From Microvirga sp. VF16 (GTDB taxonomy: Bacteria; Pseudomonadota; Alphaproteobacteria; Rhizobiales; Beijerinckiaceae), in NCBI RefSeq assembly GCF_016864375.1, contig NZ_CP069356.1:744001-808000 (forward strand): DNA of 64,000 nucleotides. Direction: 5' to 3'. A program made the position numbers and the translations under genes. Below the pieces are notes generated by a model. That model was not told the DNA's origin and made no database searches. It saw only the letters and a list, made by a program, of their open reading frames with translations. This document shows positions 59,336-64,000 of this stretch, piece by piece. Position 1 is the stretch's first letter; each line of letters starts with the position of its first letter.

Positions 59336-62300
59336 TCAGTGAAAATTCCGAGCGGTGAATCTGATCTCGGCAGTTGATGCCGGGTTGCTTTGCGCCACCG
59401 GAAGTTCCTCATCGGAGTCACGCGCACCCTGCCTTAGGATGTCACGGGCTCCGAGCTTTGCCTCGTCTCCTCGACCGTGCTCCGCCTGGAATGGTTGATC
59501 CCGATCGCCGACGGAACGCAGCAGGTGCGATAGATCGACGATGTGCTCGGCGATGACATGGATCACCCCGCCTTCCTTCTGAAGGCGTCCACGACACCCG
59601 ATCATTCCTGAGGACAGGATCAGCCGGCGCTGCTTCTCGAACAGCGAAGGCCAGATGACGAGGTTCGCCACATCGGTCTCATCCTCAATCGTCATGAACA
59701 TCACTCCCTTCGCGGATCCCGGCTTCTGTCGCACCAGAACCATCCCGGCGACTGTCAGCCGGCGGCCATCCCTCATCATTCGGATCATCGAGCAGCGATG
59801 AATGCGCTGGCGCCGTAATTCCTCTCGGAGGAAGGAGATTGGGTGTTGTCGAAGCGTCAGCCCCTTCGATCGATAGTCCTCAACGACCTCTCGACCCTCG
59901 GTCATCGGCGTGAGCTCGACATGCGGTTCATAGCCTTCCGGCCGTATTTGGCTGTCTCGCTCATCAGCTGCTGCAAAGAGGGGGAGGGGCACATCCGAAA
60001 GGCCTCGGATCGTCCAGAGAGCGTCGCGTCTGCTGACTCCAATCGATCCGTAGGCATCCGCATCCGCCAGTCGCTCGAGAGCGGCTACGGAAATTCCAGC
60101 CCGACGCCAGAGATCCTCGATCGATGTGAAAGGATGGTCCGCCTGGGCCAACGGGATCATGGCGGCTTCCGAATTCTTTAACCCCGCGACCAGCCGTAAC
60201 CCGAGGCGGACCGCGAAACGTTTCGGGTTGCGCGTCGGCTCCAATGTGCAGTCCCAGCGGGAGTGATTGATATCCACCGGCCGGATTTCGACGCTGTGAT
60301 TTCGCGCATCCCGAACCAGTTGTGCGGGGGCATAAAACCCCATCGGCTGGGCGTTCAGGATGGCGCAGCAGAACACATCCGGATGGTGGCATTTCATCCA
60401 GGACGAGGCATAGGCGATCTTGGCAAAGGAGGCGGCATGGCTCTCCGGGAAGCCGTAGGATCCGAAGCCCTCAAGCTGCTTGAATGTCCGCTCGGCGAAC
60501 TCCGGGTCGTAGCCGCGGGCGGTCATTCCGCTGACGAGCTTGTCCCGGAACTTGGTGACGCCCGCCGTCAGCTTGAACGTTGCCATCGCCCGCCTGAGTT
60601 GGTCCGCTTCAGATGGCGTGAACCCGGCGCATTCGATCGCCACCCGCATGGCCTGTTCTTGGAAGAGCGGCACGCCGAGTGTCTTTTCCAGAACCCGCTG
60701 CAGCTCCGGCCGGGGATAGTCCGGCTTCTCGTAACCTTCCCGCCGACGGAGATACGGATGCACCATGTCGCCCTGGATTGGTCCCGGCCGGACGATCGCC
60801 ACCTGGATGACGAGGTCATAGAAGACCTTTGGCTTGATCCGCGGCAGCATTGCCATCTGGGCGCGGCTCTCGATCTGGAACACGCCAACTGTGTCCGCCT
60901 TCTGGATCATGCGATAGGTTGGGCCATCATTCATCGGGATCGTGGCGATCTCCCGCTCCTCGCCTTTATGCTCCCGCAGAAGATCGAAGGCCCGGCGCAT
61001 GCAGCCGAGCATGCCAAGGCCCAGCACATCCATCTTCATGAATTTGAGGGTGTCGATATCGTTCTTGTCCCACTCGATCACCTGGCGGTTCTCCATAGCG
61101 GCAGGTTCGATCGGCACGAGATCGTCGAGGCGATCCTGGGTCAGCACAAAGCCGCCCGGATGCTGCGATAAATGCCGGGGAGCTCCGATCAGCTTGGAGG
61201 CCAGCTCCAGCGTCATCCGCAGGCGCGGATCCTTGAGATTGAGGTTGAGTTCCTGCGCCTCCTTTTCTGTCACGCCATCGTTGCCCCAGCCCCAGACGAG
61301 ACCGGACAGGCCGGCGGTCACGTCCTCCGGCAGGCCCATGACCTTGCCGACTTCCCGCACGGCACCACGAGCGCGATAGGTGATCACCACACCGGTCAGG
61401 GCAGCCCGATGGCGACCATAGATGTCGTAGATCCACTGGATCACCTCCTCCCGGCGCTCGTGCTCGAAGTCGACATCGATGTCCGGCGGCTCGCGCCGTT
61501 CCTCGGACACGAACCGCTCGAACAGGAGATCGTGCTCGATCGGGTTGATCGAGGTGATGCCCAGCACATAGCAGACAGCAGAGTTGGCGGCCGAGCCCCT
61601 GCCTTGGCACAGAATGCCTCGCGCCCGCGCAAACTGGACGATGGCGTTGACCGTCAGGAAGTACGGCGCGTAGTCCAGCTTCTCGATCAGGTGGAGCTCA
61701 TGTCGGATCGTTCCGGCCACCGTATCGGGGACACCATCCGGGTACCGGCGGTTCGCTCCGTCCCAGGTCAGATGCTCGAGCTTCTCCTGAGCGGTCTCAC
61801 CCGGATCGGTCTCGGTGGGATACTGGTAGCGCAGCTCGTCGAGGGAGAACGTGCAGCGATCGAGGATCTCCTGGATCCGTTTGAAGGAGCCAGCATGCCG
61901 CTCGAACAGGCGCTGCATTTCGGTCGGGTCCTTCAGATGTCGATCCGAATTGCGCTCCAGCCGGTAGCCTGCGCTATCGATCGTGCAGCCCTCCCGGATG
62001 CATGTCATCACGTCCTGCAGCCGGCGCCGGTCTGGATGGTGATAGAGGATGTCACCCAATGCGACGGTCGGAACGCGGGCGACCCGAGCGGCTTCCTCGA
62101 TCTCATAGAGACGCAGGTGTTCGTTCTGAGAGAACCGGCGGATCAGGGCCATATAGGCGCGGTTGCCGAAGGTGGCTTTGAGGCGCGACAGGTTGGCTTT
62201 CAGTGTGCCGTTGGCCTCGTCGCCAAGAAGGATTGCTAGCAGGCCTTCACTCCACTGGATGACATCATCCCATGTCAGAAAGCATTTGCCTTTTCCCCCG

Positions 62301-62596
62301 CGGCTCTTCCCGATGCTCAGCAAACGGCACAGCCGGGAATAAGCTGGGCGATCCATCGGGTAGACCAGGAGCGATGTGCCGTCGATCAGATCAAGCCGGC
62401 ATCCGACCGCCAGGCGCACGCCTGTCTCCTTCGCAGCCTCGTATGCTCGGACGATCCCGGCCAGAGAGTTCCGGTCGGTCACGCCCAGCGCCGAGATCCC
62501 GAGCAGTTTTGCCTGCTCGAACAATTCGGCCGGACTGGATGCGCCGCGCAGAAACGAGAAATGAGTGGTGACCTGCAGGTCGGCATACACGGTCAT
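59336..62596 (-). CDS. dnaE2: Error-prone DNA polymerase III alpha subunit DnaE2
   Basis: This 1086-residue polymerase has an N-terminal PHP domain (VTTHFSFLRGASSPAELFEQ, GVTDRNSLAGIVRAYEAA), the C-family catalytic core with the Asp pair in PPDIDVDFEHERR (about residue 400), and a C-terminal OB-fold (LTVAGMVLVRQKPGSAKGVM). DnaE2 has the ImuA-ImuB-DnaE2 mutasome role in SOS mutagenesis rather than bulk replication. The ATG at 62596 overlaps the imuB stop (ATGA); an earlier in-frame start at 62617 would lie in imuB. It is probably induced through LexA further upstream, outside the window. Confidence 0.93.
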   Translation of the reverse strand: MTVYADLQVTTHFSFLRGASSPAELFEQAKLLGISALGVTDRNSLAGIVRAYEAAKETGVRLAVGCRLDLIDGTSLLVYPMDRPAYSRLCRLLSIGKSRGGKGKCFLTWDDVIQWSEGLLAILLGDEANGTLKANLSRLKATFGNRAYMALIRRFSQNEHLRLYEIEEAARVARVPTVALGDILYHHPDRRRLQDVMTCIREGCTIDSAGYRLERNSDRHLKDPTEMQRLFERHAGSFKRIQEILDRCTFSLDELRYQYPTETDPGETAQEKLEHLTWDGANRRYPDGVPDTVAGTIRHELHLIEKLDYAPYFLTVNAIVQFARARGILCQGRGSAANSAVCYVLGITSINPIEHDLLFERFVSEERREPPDIDVDFEHERREEVIQWIYDIYGRHRAALTGVVITYRARGAVREVGKVMGLPEDVTAGLSGLVWGWGNDGVTEKEAQELNLNLKDPRLRMTLELASKLIGAPRHLSQHPGGFVLTQDRLDDLVPIEPAAMENRQVIEWDKNDIDTLKFMKMDVLGLGMLGCMRRAFDLLREHKGEEREIATIPMNDGPTYRMIQKADTVGVFQIESRAQMAMLPRIKPKVFYDLVIQVAIVRPGPIQGDMVHPYLRRREGYEKPDYPRPELQRVLEKTLGVPLFQEQAMRVAIECAGFTPSEADQLRRAMATFKLTAGVTKFRDKLVSGMTARGYDPEFAERTFKQLEGFGSYGFPESHAASFAKIAYASSWMKCHHPDVFCCAILNAQPMGFYAPAQLVRDARNHSVEIRPVDINHSRWDCTLEPTRNPKRFAVRLGLRLVAGLKNSEAAMIPLAQADHPFTSIEDLWRRAGISVAALERLADADAYGSIGVSRRDALWTIRGLSDVPLPLFAAADERDSQIRPEGYEPHVELTPMTEGREVVEDYRSKGLTLRQHPISFLREELRRQRIHRCSMIRMMRDGRRLTVAGMVLVRQKPGSAKGVMFMTIEDETDVANLVIWPSLFEKQRRLILSSGMIGCRGRLQKEGGVIHVIAEHIVDLSHLLRSVGDRDQPFQAEHGRGDEAKLGARDILRQGARDSDEELPVAQSNPASTAEIRFTARNFH

Positions 62597-64000
62597 GCAA
62601 AGAACCCGTGCATCCACCAGCGGCCGCCTTCCATCATCGGCGCATCTCGGAAGATCCAGAAGCGAGAACCCTCGGCCGTCTCGAGCCGGTAATAATCCCG
62701 GATCCTCTTCTGCTCATTGCCGAGCCACCACTCGGAGGTGATGCGTTCAGGGCCGTCAGCCTTCATGACCTTGTAGCGGACCCGGCGCCAGATGAAGGAC
62801 ACCGGCGGGTGATCCGGCAGCAACGCCGTCGTCATGATCGATTCCGGCGGATCGAGGAGGCGGGTGGGACGCTCCAGGTTCTCTGGCCAGTTGGAGCCCG
62901 ATGGAGGCGCGAGAGGGGAGACCCTCCTGGTCATGCGCTCGGGCACCAGGGACTGGACCGGGGCGAACCGATAGACGCGGTCCTGCCCGATGCGGGCGGT
63001 CAACCGGTCAACGAGTTGGCTCAGATCGACGGCTTCGTCCTCGGCCTCGATCCCTCTTGCCACCGTCTGCTTCTCAGAGAGAGGCTCGGTGCGGTTGGCG
63101 ATGAGGACGATCTCCTCGATGCCAAAGCCCGGATCAACCGTCTCGATTCTGTCGTCGAACAGCTTTGCCAAGTGGATGTGATCCCGACTGGCTTTGGCTG
63201 TTCCAACCCGGAGAGACGCGCCCTTCTGATCCACCCGGCGGAAGATCAGATCCAGCCGCCGGACACCCTCGCCGCGTTTTTCCAAAGTCTGACACAACTC
63301 CTCTGAGAGCCGTCGCACCACCAACTGCAGGTCCTCCAACCGGCTGATCGGCTCCGCAAAGGCGCGGGATGCAATAACCGCCTCGTCCGGAATGATCGGA
63401 GTGATCGGCTCGAAAGCATGCCCCAGCGCCTGGTCCAGGCGCAGACTTGCTTCGCGTCCGAAGCGGCGCACCATTGGCGCCCGCGGCATTGCGGCAAGCT
63501 GACCAACACGCTCGACGCCCAGTCGGAGCATGGCGCTCACCGTCTCATGCGAGAGCCGGAGAGCTTGCACGGGCAGGGTGGAAACTGCGTCCACAGCCCA
63601 CCCCGGCGGAATAATCCCGCCCTTGCCGAACCGCGCGACGGCCCATGCCGCACCCGGCACATCGGCAATCGCGGCGCGGGCATGAATGCCGTTGTTCTCG
63701 ATCCGGTCGAGCAGCTTCTTGAGCAGAGCCTCCTCGCCGCCGAAGAGATGCTCCACTCCCGCAATGTCGATCCAGATGCCGGCCGGAGGATCGGGTGCGA
63801 CAACAGGTGAAAAACGGATGGCCCATTCCGCCAGTTGACGGAGCGACGCATTCTCACCCTCAGAATCGGCGTCGATGATGTGCAGATCGGGGACCATGGC
63901 CTGGGCTTTGGCGACGGCCATGCCCTCGATCAGGCCGACCTTCTGAGCGGCCGGGCAGGCTGACGCGATCAGCCGGCGCGAGCCCTGCTTGATCACGGTC
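62593..64000 (-). CDS. imuB: ImuB, Y-family polymerase-like protein (5' end outside window)
   Basis: At least 469 residues of ImuB are visible; the start lies beyond base 64000. Characteristic parts are RRLIASACPAAQKVGLIEGM and the palm/little-finger region (GVERVGQLAAMPRAPMVRRF and ALGHAFEPITPII), ending with WRRVRYKVMKADGPERI and WWMHGFF. ImuB lacks polymerase activity and bridges ImuA, the beta clamp and DnaE2. Its stop overlaps the dnaE2 start. Translation is therefore coupled, as in imuA-imuB-dnaE2 cassettes elsewhere. Confidence 0.92.
   Translation of the reverse strand, partial: TVIKQGSRRLIASACPAAQKVGLIEGMAVAKAQAMVPDLHIIDADSEGENASLRQLAEWAIRFSPVVAPDPPAGIWIDIAGVEHLFGGEEALLKKLLDRIENNGIHARAAIADVPGAAWAVARFGKGGIIPPGWAVDAVSTLPVQALRLSHETVSAMLRLGVERVGQLAAMPRAPMVRRFGREASLRLDQALGHAFEPITPIIPDEAVIASRAFAEPISRLEDLQLVVRRLSEELCQTLEKRGEGVRRLDLIFRRVDQKGASLRVGTAKASRDHIHLAKLFDDRIETVDPGFGIEEIVLIANRTEPLSEKQTVARGIEAEDEAVDLSQLVDRLTARIGQDRVYRFAPVQSLVPERMTRRVSPLAPPSGSNWPENLERPTRLLDPPESIMTTALLPDHPPVSFIWRRVRYKVMKADGPERITSEWWLGNEQKRIRDYYRLETAEGSRFWIFRDAPMMEGGRWWMHGFFA

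Noticed and set aside
1..64000. tRNA or rRNA genes
   Set aside because: I noticed no T-loop-like or rRNA-like stretches; a tRNAscan and Rfam search would settle it.

Overview
This 64 kb high-GC window looks like part of a large replicon of a methylobacterial or Microvirga-like member of the Rhizobiales (Hyphomicrobiales). The clues are an EcfG/NepR-type stress regulator, RepC-type replication with a ParA, a dnaE2/imuB cassette, bcsA-bcsB-bcsZ cellulose genes and the general protein character. A repC gene with an AT-rich internal patch, a ParA and a small ribbon-helix-helix protein near 55-58 kb suggest a plasmid or chromid. Genus and replicon type are inferences.

Layout. 1-7.2 kb: a probable catabolic cluster with a 5'-truncated CaiB/BaiF-type protein, a gamma-carbonic anhydrase-like protein, an SsuA/TauA-like ABC importer (binding protein, ATPase, permease), a swivel-first aconitase-superfamily fusion and, on the other strand, an RraA/HMG-aldolase-like protein. 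7.4-9.7 kb: a 149-bp MITE, an FAD monooxygenase and an NDUFA9-like dehydrogenase. 9.9-15.9 kb: a stress island (PRC-barrel, CBS pair, alpha/beta hydrolase, phosphoribosyltransferase, YciE-like ferritin fold, PEBP, a single-ORF NepR-EcfG fusion, I78 inhibitor, Hsp20). 16-19.3 kb: small exported or unknown proteins. 19.4-22.1 kb: two back-to-back IS630-family elements sharing one TA, beside an IS6 remnant. 22.3-24.2 kb: a small membrane protein, a FolE-like GTP cyclohydrolase, a PACE transporter and a QueD-like protein without the usual cysteine. 24.4-28.6 kb: a GGDEF-EAL protein, an ImmA/IrrE-like protein with an altered HExxH, and decayed mobile-element debris.

29-44.7 kb is a cellulose region. 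It holds a multidomain GH5 cellulase (CBM2, Calx-beta, GH5, Calx-beta, CBM2), an RTX protein, then bcsA, bcsB, bcsZ, a TPR protein in the place of bcsC, and a second GH5 cellulase with cadherin-like and RTX modules. The two GH5 modules are about 98% identical in DNA over 1045 bp. The nearby GGDEF-EAL protein could set the c-di-GMP level that BcsA senses through its PilZ domain.

44.7-45.6 kb is an IS6-family element. Directly behind it, 45.9-53.7 kb encodes a compact four-gene operon with the organisation of a Wadjet (JetABCD) anti-plasmid system: MukF-like, MukE-like, a 1473-residue MukB-like SMC ATPase and a Toprim nuclease. The ATPase has LDNP in place of the usual LDE at Walker B, so this is the best candidate for a divergent defence system here. 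54-59 kb holds unknown genes, ParA, the RHH protein, RepC and a WGR-domain protein. 58.8-64 kb has an unknown coiled-coil gene, dnaE2 and the 3' part of imuB (SOS mutagenesis), running off the window end.
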